Below, piece by piece: positions 17,130-25,353 of a stretch of DNA of 64,000 nucleotides. The position numbers were made by a program, and so were the translations under genes. Source of the stretch: Saprospiraceae bacterium (lineage in GTDB: Bacteria > Bacteroidota > Bacteroidia > Chitinophagales > Saprospiraceae). Every line of letters starts with the position of its first letter. Position 1 is the first letter of the stretch. Under the pieces are notes generated by a model. The model was not told the origin of the DNA and ran no database searches. It saw nothing but the letters and a program-made list of their open reading frames with translations. The DNA lies in NCBI GenBank assembly GCA_028285085.1, contig JANQQI010000046.1, positions 1 to 64,000 of the forward strand. The letters run 5' to 3'.

Positions 17130-17954
17130 CTAACTCTCTTCCTCCTTACCTTCAAAATGCTGTTGTAATAGCCGATGTAATTGCTGCTCGGTCAATCGGC
17201 GTTGTAATATACCTTTATAAGCGTAAGCAATATTACCACTTTCTTCGGAGACAATGAAAGCGGCGACACTGGCATTGTTTTCCGTGACGCCCACCGCTGC
17301 TCGATGACGTAATCCAGCACTCTTGGGAAGCGACGGATTGGAGGACAAGGGGAGTACACAGCTAGCCGCGTGGATTTTGCCTTCCGAGATGATCATTGCA
17401 CCATCATGTAATGGACTTTCTTTATTGAAAATACTCTCGATCAATGGTTCGGTGATTTTAGCCTCTAGCACTACGCCCGAACCACTGAAGAATTCTAGAT
17501 TCAAACTCGAACCTAGCACGATTAGTGCTCCGGTCTTAGTTCGGCTCATCCGCAGCATTGCATTTTTGACAGCAGCAATATTATTCTGCTGCTCATCCGG
17601 GGTAACCTTAAACTGTCGATCCAGCAAGCGACTCAAAAAATTCGAACGCTGTCGAATCGTGGTATTCCCCAGAATGAGTAAAAAGCGACGCACCTCCGGC
17701 TGGAAAATAATTAGCAGCATCAACACCCCCACATCTACGAATGTCCCCAATACACTGGACAATAAATCCATCTCCAGCGCTTTGACTAACCAAGAGAGGA
17801 CAAAAACGAGGGTGACCCCAATGAAAATATTGAAAGCAATGCTCCCGCGCAGCAGCAAGTACAAACGATACAGTAGAAAACCTACGATCAGGATATCGAG
17901 GATATCCCAAATCCGCACGGGCAGAAAGCCAATATCAATCCAGGGTACGGTCAT
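17130..17954 (-). CDS. cdaA: Diadenylate cyclase, membrane-bound CdaA type
   Basis: Makes cyclic di-AMP from two ATP molecules, a second messenger for cell-wall and osmotic homeostasis. The 274-residue protein has three N-terminal transmembrane segments (about 14-37, 40-58 and 68-86) followed by the DAC domain. The catalytic DGA motif is at residues 184-186 (PLHDGAMIIS) and the RHR motif at 216-218 (GLRHRAAVG), both intact. The gene starts 3 bp after the stop of the upstream prolyl oligopeptidase gene, so they are likely one operon; the usual CdaA partner genes cdaR and glmM are not adjacent. Confidence 0.93.
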   Translation of the reverse strand: MTVPWIDIGFLPVRIWDILDILIVGFLLYRLYLLLRGSIAFNIFIGVTLVFVLSWLVKALEMDLLSSVLGTFVDVGVLMLLIIFQPEVRRFLLILGNTTIRQRSNFLSRLLDRQFKVTPDEQQNNIAAVKNAMLRMSRTKTGALIVLGSSLNLEFFSGSGVVLEAKITEPLIESIFNKESPLHDGAMIISEGKIHAASCVLPLSSNPSLPKSAGLRHRAAVGVTENNASVAAFIVSEESGNIAYAYKGILQRRLTEQQLHRLLQQHFEGKEEES

Positions 17955-17957
17955 ATA

Positions 17958-20138
17958 TTATTGTGGCACGGGATAGTCGTAGCGAATATCTTCGCCAAAG
18001 TTGTAAAATGTAAATCCAAGAATATCCGCAGCTTCTTCGATGCGCTTGGATGTTGGTTTTCCGGCACCGTGCCCGGCACTGGTCTCTACCCGGATCAGCA
18101 CCGGGGCCTCACCCTGTTGCTGCGCTTGCAGCGCAGCCGCAAATTTGAAAGAGTGGGCCGGCACCACGCGATCATCGTGATCCGCCGTAGTGACCATCGT
18201 CGCTGGATATTTCGTCGATCGAACATTGTGTAGCGGCGAATAAGCATAAAGGAAATCGAATTCCTCGGGATTTTCGCTCAAGCCATAATCTGTTGCCCAC
18301 GCACGCCCAATAGTAAATTCGTGATAGCGGAGCATATCCAGAACACCGACTGCAGGCAATGCCACTTTATACAGATCGGGGCGCTGAGTCATACAAGCTC
18401 CTACCAACAAACCACCGTTCGAGCGGCCGTAAATGGCGAGCTTATCCGAGGAGGTATAGCCCTGATCAATCAGGAATTCGGCGGCCGCGTGGAAGTCGTT
18501 AAACACATTTTGCTTTTGGGCTTTGGTGCCCGCGAGGTGCCATTGCTTTCCAAACTCACCGCCACCGCGGATATTCGCCACCGCAAAAACCCCGTCGTTT
18601 TCCAGTAGGATCGGCGCCATATTCAGTCGTGTCAAATTAAACTGTGGTAATATGCTAATATCGAAGCCACCGTAGCCATAGAGCATCGTGGGCCGCTGGC
18701 CATCTAGTTTTAAACCTTTTTTGTGTACGACAAACATTAAGACCTCAGTACCATCCTTACTCTTATAAGGGAGTTGTCGGGTGACGTAGGCATCGCTATC
18801 AAAGTCAATACTTGGCTGCTTGAAGACTTTGCTGCTGAGCGTATTCATATCGATAGAGTAAATCGTAGTAGGCTGCGTAATGCTGGTAAACGAGTAAAAG
18901 GCCAGAGGTTCCTTTTTCTTGCCACTGAAAGCGCCCGCCGTTCCAATGCCCGGCAGCGCAATGGTACCCTGAGATTGACCTCGGTAGTTGAAAACCGAGA
19001 TTTTGCTGGATGCCCGATGGATGTAATTGGCTACAATTTTTCCACCGACCAGGCTGACACTTTGTAGCTTGTCGCTGGCCTCAGGAATAATTTCTTCCCA
19101 GTAATTCTCTTCGGGACGAGTGGTACTGATCGCAATGAGTCGATTGTTGTCCGCTTTATAATTGGTCATAATCAAAATGCGGCTGTCCAAGCCTTCCACA
19201 AAATTGAAATCTGAATCGAAGGTTTCTACCACCGGAACAAATTCACTGTTTTGGCTGAGATCTTTGAAATAGAGCGCATTACCACTGGTAGACTCCCAAA
19301 CGTTGATCACCAAAAAGCGTTCATCGTCGGTAGTATTCGCAAAGAAGCCTCGGTTGGGATGGGCCCGATCTGCAAAAATCAGCGCATCTTCACTTTGAGG
19401 CGTGCCGACCTTATGGAAATAAACTTGTTGGAAGGCACTACGTCCACTGAGTTCTTCACCTTCCGTTGGTTCTGGATAACGACTGTAGAAAAAACCGTCG
19501 CCGTGCCAGGCGGTATTGGAAAATTTCACCCATTTGACTTCATCGCTCAAATCTGTACCTTTTTCTAAATCCCTGACTTTGATAGTTCGCCAGTCCGATC
19601 CACCTTCGGATACCTCGTAAGCGAGATAGCGGCCATCTTTTGAAATGGAAATGCCTCCCAAAGAAGCGGTGCCATCTTCTGATAGCTGGTTAGGGTCTAA
19701 AACTAATTGAGCTTCCCCTTCCAGATCGTCTTGAACGTAGAGTACACTTTGGTTTTGTAAACCATTATTTTTAAAAAAGTAATATTTCTCCCCTTTCTTA
19801 AAGGGCGTGCCGTAGCGTTCGTAATTCCACAATTTTTCCAATCGTTCTTCGATAGCATCCCGATAGGGAATCTGATCCAAATAAGAGAAAGTCGTTCGAT
19901 TTTGAGATTTTACCCAGTCTTTGGTATCGGCAGCCTGGTCATCTTCCAGCCAGCGAAAAGGATCAGCAACTTGATGACCGTGATAATCATCGGTCACGCT
20001 ATCTTGTCGAGTTTGGGGATACTGCACAGGAATCGGTTTAGGATCGAAAGTGATATCTTGAGTAGCCTCATTATTTGGCAGTTCGCAGGCGCTGAATAGA
20101 ATGATCGCCACAATTGCCGGCGCGAATCGTTTAATCAT
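17958..20138 (-). CDS. Prolyl oligopeptidase family (S9A) serine peptidase, lipoprotein
   Basis: A 726-residue peptidase that cleaves short peptides after proline. The leader MIKRFAPAIVAIILFSACE has a lipobox (Cys19), so it is anchored in the cell envelope. An N-terminal seven-bladed propeller (about 75-440) precedes the alpha/beta-hydrolase domain. The catalytic residues are clear: nucleophile Ser573 in YGRSNGGLL, Asp in TADHDDRVVP (about 655) and His690 in SAGHGAGKP. The length matches the family. It lies directly upstream of cdaA with a 3-bp gap, an association whose meaning is unclear. The function is confident at family level. Confidence 0.93.
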   Translation of the reverse strand: MIKRFAPAIVAIILFSACELPNNEATQDITFDPKPIPVQYPQTRQDSVTDDYHGHQVADPFRWLEDDQAADTKDWVKSQNRTTFSYLDQIPYRDAIEERLEKLWNYERYGTPFKKGEKYYFFKNNGLQNQSVLYVQDDLEGEAQLVLDPNQLSEDGTASLGGISISKDGRYLAYEVSEGGSDWRTIKVRDLEKGTDLSDEVKWVKFSNTAWHGDGFFYSRYPEPTEGEELSGRSAFQQVYFHKVGTPQSEDALIFADRAHPNRGFFANTTDDERFLVINVWESTSGNALYFKDLSQNSEFVPVVETFDSDFNFVEGLDSRILIMTNYKADNNRLIAISTTRPEENYWEEIIPEASDKLQSVSLVGGKIVANYIHRASSKISVFNYRGQSQGTIALPGIGTAGAFSGKKKEPLAFYSFTSITQPTTIYSIDMNTLSSKVFKQPSIDFDSDAYVTRQLPYKSKDGTEVLMFVVHKKGLKLDGQRPTMLYGYGGFDISILPQFNLTRLNMAPILLENDGVFAVANIRGGGEFGKQWHLAGTKAQKQNVFNDFHAAAEFLIDQGYTSSDKLAIYGRSNGGLLVGACMTQRPDLYKVALPAVGVLDMLRYHEFTIGRAWATDYGLSENPEEFDFLYAYSPLHNVRSTKYPATMVTTADHDDRVVPAHSFKFAAALQAQQQGEAPVLIRVETSAGHGAGKPTSKRIEEAADILGFTFYNFGEDIRYDYPVPQ

Positions 20139-20146
20139 CAGTCAGG

Positions 20147-20181
20147 GTTTTTATGAATTGAAATCAATTTGTGTAATTTTG
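20147..20181 (+). promoter_or_regulatory. Candidate promoter for the coiled-coil protein/miaE operon
   Basis: TAATTTTG at 20174-20181 matches the TAnnTTTG -7 box, and a T-rich GTTTTT stretch 21 bp upstream could serve as the -33 region. The predicted start is near 20188, about 67 bases before the gene at 20255. This is support by pattern only. Confidence 0.35.
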
Positions 20182-20254
20182 TTGGTGGAAATATAGTTTT
20201 ATAAGGTGAAATCTATTAAAAAGCACACTTAAAACTACCCACCCAAAAACGTAG

Positions 20255-21415
20255 TTGAATATGCAATTTAGACAATTTTTCTCGCTTACAACTCCAATTT
20301 TTGGTCTAATCATCACGATCGGAATCGTCTTTTTTGGTGTCGGTTCTCTCGCAGCACAGCAGATCACGACCAACGAGAACGGAGAGCGAATTATCGTCTA
20401 TCCCGATGGGACTTGGCGCTATGTTGATGGTGCGAAGCCAAATGAATTATCTGAAACCATTGATGCTCAATCGGTCGAAGAAAATGAGGTGACTGAGCAG
20501 GAGCGACTAGCGATGGAAGCTGCTGAGCGTCGTGCTGCCGAGGAAGCGGAAGCCATGCGTCTGGAAGCAGCAGCTGAGGACGCCTACGAAAATGCCAAAG
20601 AGGAGTTAGAGGAAGCTGAGACCTACGATGATTTGAGCAAATCAGAAATGTCGGAGCTGAAAGGGCGCGTCAAAGAGGCTAAAAAAGCTTTGAAGCGCGC
20701 ACGTGAATCTCGAAAAGATACGCAAAAGCGATTAGCCAAGGCCGAAAAGCAATTGCAAAATTATGCAGAGCAGCCGGCAACTACCGAGCCGGAAAGGGTG
20801 GTGTCACCAACGCCGGCTCAGACGGTTGAGCTAAGTAATGCGTCCATTAATCGTGATAGTGATAAGCGCTTTGCTCGATTTGATCCTTCCATGGATGCAA
20901 GACTGAATCCTCCCGATCCCAAATGCGAGTTGGCATTTGATGGCGTAGATGATTTTAGTGGTAAAAAGCGGCGTGATGTGGCCAGTCAGTTTTTCTTTTC
21001 TTATACGAATGATGACTTACGTGCTTATTACAAAGAACGTGATTTTATTTCCTGTGAGGCTTATTTGTCTTCTCTCACGGGGGGATTCAAATTCTTGACG
21101 CTGACCTTGACTATTGCCTCCGAAACAGCACAACGGAGTTATGGTATCATCGAAAAGGGGAGCATTATTCACATCAAATTGCTTAATGGCAATACCGTGA
21201 AAATGTTTAACAACAAAACAGATATCGGTAAGGTGGATCCACTGGATAAATCAACCACTTACGTGGCACAATATATTATTAGCTCCAGTGATGAAAAGCA
21301 GTTGAAAAAGAGTGAAGTGGATAAAGTGCGGATGATTTGGAGTACCGGTTACGAAGACTATGAAGTGTATGAATTGGATTTTTTCAAAAATCAATTTGAA
21401 TGTCTCAACCAATGA
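20255..21415 (+). CDS. Secreted coiled-coil protein of unknown function
   Basis: A 386-residue exported protein that I do not recognise. A signal peptide or anchor covers residues about 1-36, ending GVGSLAAQQ. Next comes a short beta motif (GERIIVYPDGTWRYVDG, about 42-60) that recurs in many Bacteroidota exported proteins. A long highly charged Ala/Glu/Lys/Arg coiled coil follows (about 75-175). The C-terminal domain (about 215-386) begins with CELAFDGVDDFSG and is predicted beta-rich. The alternative start at 20261 differs by two residues. The stop overlaps the miaE start as ATGA, so the two are translationally coupled; no functional link is obvious. Confidence 0.75.
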   Translation: MNMQFRQFFSLTTPIFGLIITIGIVFFGVGSLAAQQITTNENGERIIVYPDGTWRYVDGAKPNELSETIDAQSVEENEVTEQERLAMEAAERRAAEEAEAMRLEAAAEDAYENAKEELEEAETYDDLSKSEMSELKGRVKEAKKALKRARESRKDTQKRLAKAEKQLQNYAEQPATTEPERVVSPTPAQTVELSNASINRDSDKRFARFDPSMDARLNPPDPKCELAFDGVDDFSGKKRRDVASQFFFSYTNDDLRAYYKERDFISCEAYLSSLTGGFKFLTLTLTIASETAQRSYGIIEKGSIIHIKLLNGNTVKMFNNKTDIGKVDPLDKSTTYVAQYIISSSDEKQLKKSEVDKVRMIWSTGYEDYEVYELDFFKNQFECLNQ

Positions 21416-22017
21416 TAGAAAAGACGACAAAAAGTAAACTAGGATTACAATTACCGACAGACCCACGCTGGGTCAATTTAGCCGAGATCGATTTGGAAGA
21501 AATCCTGACGGATCATGCCTACTGTGAGCAAAAAGCCGCGACGGCCTGTATTTCGCTCATTCAACAATATCCCGAAAAGATCGATATGGTGCGTGATTTA
21601 GCACCCATCGTGACCGAAGAATGGGGCCACTTCCGCTTGGTATTACAAGAATTGGATAAGCGACAACTTAAACTCGGTCGTCAGCGCAAGGATGAATACG
21701 TGAATGCGTTGATGAAATTCCAGAAGAAAGGTGGCCATCGCGATGATCAATTGGTAGAGCGCCTTCTAATCTGTGCGTTGATCGAAGCCAGAAGTTGTGA
21801 GCGATTCCGCTTGCTTTCTCTACACATTGCGGAGGAGGAATTACGTGAGTTTTATCACAAATTCATGGTTGCAGAAGCGGGCCACTACCGTCTGTTTATC
21901 GATCTGGCCAAGAAATATGGCGGGGAAGAAAAGGTCCGCCAGCGTTGGCAAGAGTACTTAGCGCACGAAGCTGAGATCATGCAATCGTTGGAATTGCGAG
22001 GGGATCGTATGCATTAA
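21412..22017 (+). CDS. miaE: tRNA-(2-methylthio-N6-isopentenyl-A37) hydroxylase
   Basis: A di-iron enzyme that hydroxylates the isopentenyl group of ms2i6A at position 37 of tRNAs reading UNN codons. The roughly 200-residue, all-helical ferritin-like protein has the ligand motifs EEWGHFRLVL and EAGHYRLFI, plus the family segments DHAYCEQKAA and RLLICALIEARSCERF. I prefer the ATG at 21412, which makes a 4-bp ATGA overlap with the preceding stop; the in-frame ATG at 21400 would add four residues. The family includes proteins annotated as MiaE in Bacteroidota and Gammaproteobacteria. Confidence 0.9.
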   Translation: MIEKTTKSKLGLQLPTDPRWVNLAEIDLEEILTDHAYCEQKAATACISLIQQYPEKIDMVRDLAPIVTEEWGHFRLVLQELDKRQLKLGRQRKDEYVNALMKFQKKGGHRDDQLVERLLICALIEARSCERFRLLSLHIAEEELREFYHKFMVAEAGHYRLFIDLAKKYGGEEKVRQRWQEYLAHEAEIMQSLELRGDRMH

Positions 22018-22045
22018 GTATAAAAAGTGGTGCCACTAACTAAAT

Positions 22046-22067
22046 GGATATTGAATATTCAATATCC
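22046..22067. repeat. Perfect 22-bp palindrome between convergent genes
   Basis: An uninterrupted, AT-rich, self-complementary 22-mer beginning GGATATTGAAT sits between the miaE stop (22017) and the hydrolase stop (22085). With no loop it is a poor hairpin terminator and more like a dimeric-protein binding site or a chance palindrome. Confidence 0.6.
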
Positions 22068-22084
22068 TCAAACGTATCCCACTC

Positions 22085-22741
22085 TCACTCGCTCCATTCC
22101 TTTACCATTTTACCTAATAAATGACGATCAATCTCGTGTTTGCCCTCAAAGGTGTGAACCTGTAATTTCAATTCCTGCTCCGCTACAAATTGCTCGTGCC
22201 ATTTCAAGCGATCCGGTGTCAAATACTCATCTTCGTGACCGTAGACAAAGTGTAATACCTTATCACTGAAATAGTCCTTCAGAGGTCGGTAATCAATATC
22301 TTCCGGCAGGAGGCCAGCCCAGAGAATCAAGCGGTGAAAATCGGGCTGCCGCTTGGTCAGCCACCGGCACTGGGTAGCGACGCCCTGCGAAAATCCCAAC
22401 AAATTGATCTGAACCTCTGCAGGGAGCTGTCCTCGAAAGTGGTCGTATAAATGGCTGAGATAATAGACATAATCATCGATCTCTTCCAGCCGATCCTGTT
22501 TCGTCATCCAGGAAGCCCCTACTTGTCCCGTACGATTATTCCAATAGAAGCGCGACAGCCCTTCGGGCGCAAGGATGAAGTGCTCATTGTTGTCCAGTTC
22601 ACTAAACTTACGGATGATGCGGCTGGCCAGTTGACCGTAGCCGTGGCACACCAGCCAGAATTGTCGAATATTTGGCCCCGGCTCACCTGAGGTGTAGTAA
22701 TGCGCGGTACGCGGTATTTTGATGGAGTGGGATGCAAACAT
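22085..22741 (-). CDS. Alpha/beta hydrolase, phospholipase/carboxylesterase-like
   Basis: A 218-residue cytoplasmic hydrolase. After a strand pair, the oxyanion region is WLVCHGYGQLA (about 30-40). The nucleophile elbow GFSQG (about 114-118) is intact. The acid residue lies in YGHEDEYLTP (about 167-176) and the His in GKHEIDRHLL (about 200-209). This is the layout of the abhydrolase_2 (YpfH/carboxylesterase) group. No signal peptide. The physiological ester is unknown. It is convergent with miaE. Confidence 0.85.
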   Translation of the reverse strand: MFASHSIKIPRTAHYYTSGEPGPNIRQFWLVCHGYGQLASRIIRKFSELDNNEHFILAPEGLSRFYWNNRTGQVGASWMTKQDRLEEIDDYVYYLSHLYDHFRGQLPAEVQINLLGFSQGVATQCRWLTKRQPDFHRLILWAGLLPEDIDYRPLKDYFSDKVLHFVYGHEDEYLTPDRLKWHEQFVAEQELKLQVHTFEGKHEIDRHLLGKMVKEWSE

Positions 22742-22841
22742 AGGAGCGCTTTAGAGTTTCTGCAGATAACAACTTGAGAATTATTTAATCAAACCCAAAA
22801 TACATCTTAGTTTGATAAATTTCGTAGAGAATCGATCCACG

Positions 22842-22879
22842 CCTAAAAAACAAAACCCCTCCAGTTATTCTGAAGGGGT
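22842..22879 (-). terminator. Intrinsic terminator after the 22.9-kb secreted-protein gene
   Basis: On the minus strand, ACCCCTTCAG pairs with CTGGAGGGGT (22870-22879 with 22855-22864, one G-U pair, loop of 5), followed by TTTTGTTTTTT. It lies 30 bp after the stop at 22909. Confidence 0.85.
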
Positions 22880-22908
22880 CATTGCTTTTTCAACGTCTTC
22901 GGCAGAGA

Positions 22909-23838
22909 TTAGCGCTGCCCAAAGAGGTTTTTACGATTTTTGCGCTTTTTTTTATCATTGAATACTGGTTCTTCACGAGGTGCTTCTTCGGAGACTTGAT
23001 GGAACACTTTTTCAACATACATCCACTGTCCATTTTCCAGTTTATAGCCCTCGTAGCTGCCATCGGGCAGTTGGGTAGGTCCTTGACCTGCTAATCCCAT
23101 CTCCTGGATCAGGTGATCAAAGATCACCAAGTCGAGGTGCTCATCGTAATTGAGTTTAACTGCGGTTTCGGCACTGTAGGTCAAAACTACGCGAGACTTG
23201 GGACGTGGTGCACTCGGACTCGCATTTACAAATACCGGCGCGCCAAATACTGGTTTGTCTTGATTAAAACTGAGCACATCCACAACTTTGCGCTTATTGA
23301 AAAAGCTGTAGCCATCAAAACCGAAGAGTAGATATTTGCGCCCTTTTGGCGTGTCAAAATCTCGAATATTGTAGTATAACGATCCGTACCACTGCTCGGG
23401 AGGAAGACTTTTATAGTCTAATTCTTCCTGAATTTGGAAAGATCGATCCAGCAATGGAAATAATTTCAGCGAATCGCTATTCATCTGAATAGCTCCGTAG
23501 TAGCGGTAATCATCCTTATCGACATACAATTGCCAGGTAAAGATGCGAAAGGTCGAATCCGCCGGATATTGAATCGAAACGGATTGCAGCCGCTCAAAGG
23601 GATAATTAAAAGAGTTAGGTTCTTTCAACGCATTAACCAATGTCGGAATAAACTTCTTGACTGCTAAAAAGCGATTTTCCTCAAGTGAATCATTGACAAT
23701 CAAGAATGACAACAAGCCCAGAGTATCTTCGTAGACCTCAATTTGAGAACGTGGTTGTTCTTCGGTGACGATGTCGACTTGTGCATCGATAGATTTGGCG
23801 AGAAAAACGCAGAGTACAAGCAAGAAAAATGATCTCAT
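22909..23838 (-). CDS. Secreted protein of unknown function, Bacteroidota-type
   Basis: A 309-residue protein with a clear signal peptide (about 1-19, ending SIDAQ). I do not recognise a named domain. The mature protein is beta-rich with motifs such as WYGSLYYNIRDF, YLLFGFDGYSFFNKRKVVDVL and YDEHLDLVIFDHL, followed by a WMYVEKVFHQ segment and a strongly basic tail (KKKRKNRKNLFGQR) after an acidic stretch. It resembles uncharacterised periplasmic proteins common in this phylum. A short inverted repeat, TAGCAA-N2-TTGCTA (23880-23893), lies 42 bp upstream of the start and could be an operator. A strong terminator follows the gene. Confidence 0.7.
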   Translation of the reverse strand: MRSFFLLVLCVFLAKSIDAQVDIVTEEQPRSQIEVYEDTLGLLSFLIVNDSLEENRFLAVKKFIPTLVNALKEPNSFNYPFERLQSVSIQYPADSTFRIFTWQLYVDKDDYRYYGAIQMNSDSLKLFPLLDRSFQIQEELDYKSLPPEQWYGSLYYNIRDFDTPKGRKYLLFGFDGYSFFNKRKVVDVLSFNQDKPVFGAPVFVNASPSAPRPKSRVVLTYSAETAVKLNYDEHLDLVIFDHLIQEMGLAGQGPTQLPDGSYEGYKLENGQWMYVEKVFHQVSEEAPREEPVFNDKKKRKNRKNLFGQR

Positions 23839-23962
23839 GTTTAGAGTTGTTTTGCTTTTTGCTAAAACGTGTGTTTACATAGCAAAATTGCTAATTCTAC
23901 GCCAAATAATCGTAAGAACTTGTTAATTACCCTTTGTATTAATGGGTATACTGACCGTATGA

Positions 23963-25153
23963 CTAATTGTTTTTAGCCTTTACTATTGGCAGCATCTGCG
24001 ATTGCTCTGGCCCTTGCAGACTGAGATAATAAAATCCTGCAGGCAGATCGCTGAGGTCAATATTATGTTGATGCGCTCCGGCTAATTCCCATTGTAGGGT
24101 TTGGATCAATCGTACTTTTTGTCCGTAGGCATCGTAAAGACTTAGCGCTACTTGGCTGTCTTCCGGCAATTGATAGGTTAATAGCGTTTGATGGCCCGCG
24201 GGATTGGGCCGGCATTGTGCATCGACTATAGAGGTGTTTTCCTCGGATGCTGAGCGAATGCCACTGTACTTGCCGGGACGTGTCGTCGGCTTTCTGCATT
24301 TATCGACCTTGATATTCCAACTATTACCCTGAGCCGTAGTGAACATGGTTGGGTCAAAAAAGAAGCCATCACTGAAAGAGAAGTAGGCTTCGTAGTCACT
24401 GGATTCGCCGGGAGATGTGCTGTGAAACATGGTCGTTCTATTGGATACCGCCATATTTTTGGTGCAAGTTGGAGCAACGTAGACAATCTGCTCGGAATGA
24501 TTAATCAGGATCGTCGTTTCTGAAGGCCAGCTATAATCGTTTTCGGTGAAAAAGACCCGGATTTCAAAGATTTCTTCTTGATCAACACCTGGCCAAGGTT
24601 CGAATACATAGTCTTCTTCCTGACTCGAAGCATCAATCCAGGTAGCTGGAGCTGCACAATTACAGCCGTCCGTTAGATCGGAATATAGAATGGGTTTATC
24701 GGCAATAATAATATCTAGAGGCCCAAAATGATTACCACAGTAGGCTTGCAATGAAATCAAATATAGCCCGTCGGATAGATTATTTAAAACAGTATCCGGC
24801 GAGGTGACGGCGATATAATCACTATCACCGGTACCCAGATTGATATATCCGACTCGATATTTTGTAGCCCCCGGAGAAGCGGCCCATCCTACAGTAATGC
24901 TGGTAGCATCCATATCTTCGACACTTGGAGCCGGCGGTGTACAAGATGATTGATAAGTGACATTGGCCAACTGACTTGAGAAGAAATTCTTGATTTGATT
25001 AGTCGTTAAATTAAAATTGGGATGCAGCTCATACCAGTCGACAATTTCATCAGCAACGTTACCGTAGTTTTGAGGTGTAACCGGGCTTGTAATTTGTGAA
25101 AAGGCGATGTTTGAAATGAGAACGAGAAGTAGTGAACAACAAAACTGTTTCAT
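23963..25153 (-). CDS. Secreted FN3-containing protein with T9SS sorting domain
   Basis: A 396-residue exported protein: signal peptide (about 1-19), an FN3-like domain (about 65-155, with ITVGWAASPGATKYRVGYI), a Cys-containing beta region, and a C-terminal T9SS type A sorting domain (about 315-396; CRPNPAGHQTLLTY through LPAGFYYLSLQG). No catalytic motif is visible, so it is probably an adhesin-like or structural surface protein. The gene is isolated on both sides. Confidence 0.8.
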   Translation of the reverse strand: MKQFCCSLLLVLISNIAFSQITSPVTPQNYGNVADEIVDWYELHPNFNLTTNQIKNFFSSQLANVTYQSSCTPPAPSVEDMDATSITVGWAASPGATKYRVGYINLGTGDSDYIAVTSPDTVLNNLSDGLYLISLQAYCGNHFGPLDIIIADKPILYSDLTDGCNCAAPATWIDASSQEEDYVFEPWPGVDQEEIFEIRVFFTENDYSWPSETTILINHSEQIVYVAPTCTKNMAVSNRTTMFHSTSPGESSDYEAYFSFSDGFFFDPTMFTTAQGNSWNIKVDKCRKPTTRPGKYSGIRSASEENTSIVDAQCRPNPAGHQTLLTYQLPEDSQVALSLYDAYGQKVRLIQTLQWELAGAHQHNIDLSDLPAGFYYLSLQGPEQSQMLPIVKAKNN

Positions 25154-25353
25154 GTCTGGTTGATTTTGGAATAACGGAAAATACGGAAAGCATCTGATAA
25201 TGTAGGAGGCGCATTATTGATTCTGGTCAAAGAAATCAATTTTTTACAAATCGTCTCCTCACTATTGCACAATGCTCTAAATTAGCGGGCCATTGCTGCA
25301 AAACTGGTAACATTTTTTCTTATTTTTTCCCGGCCTTATTATACCGAAGTACC

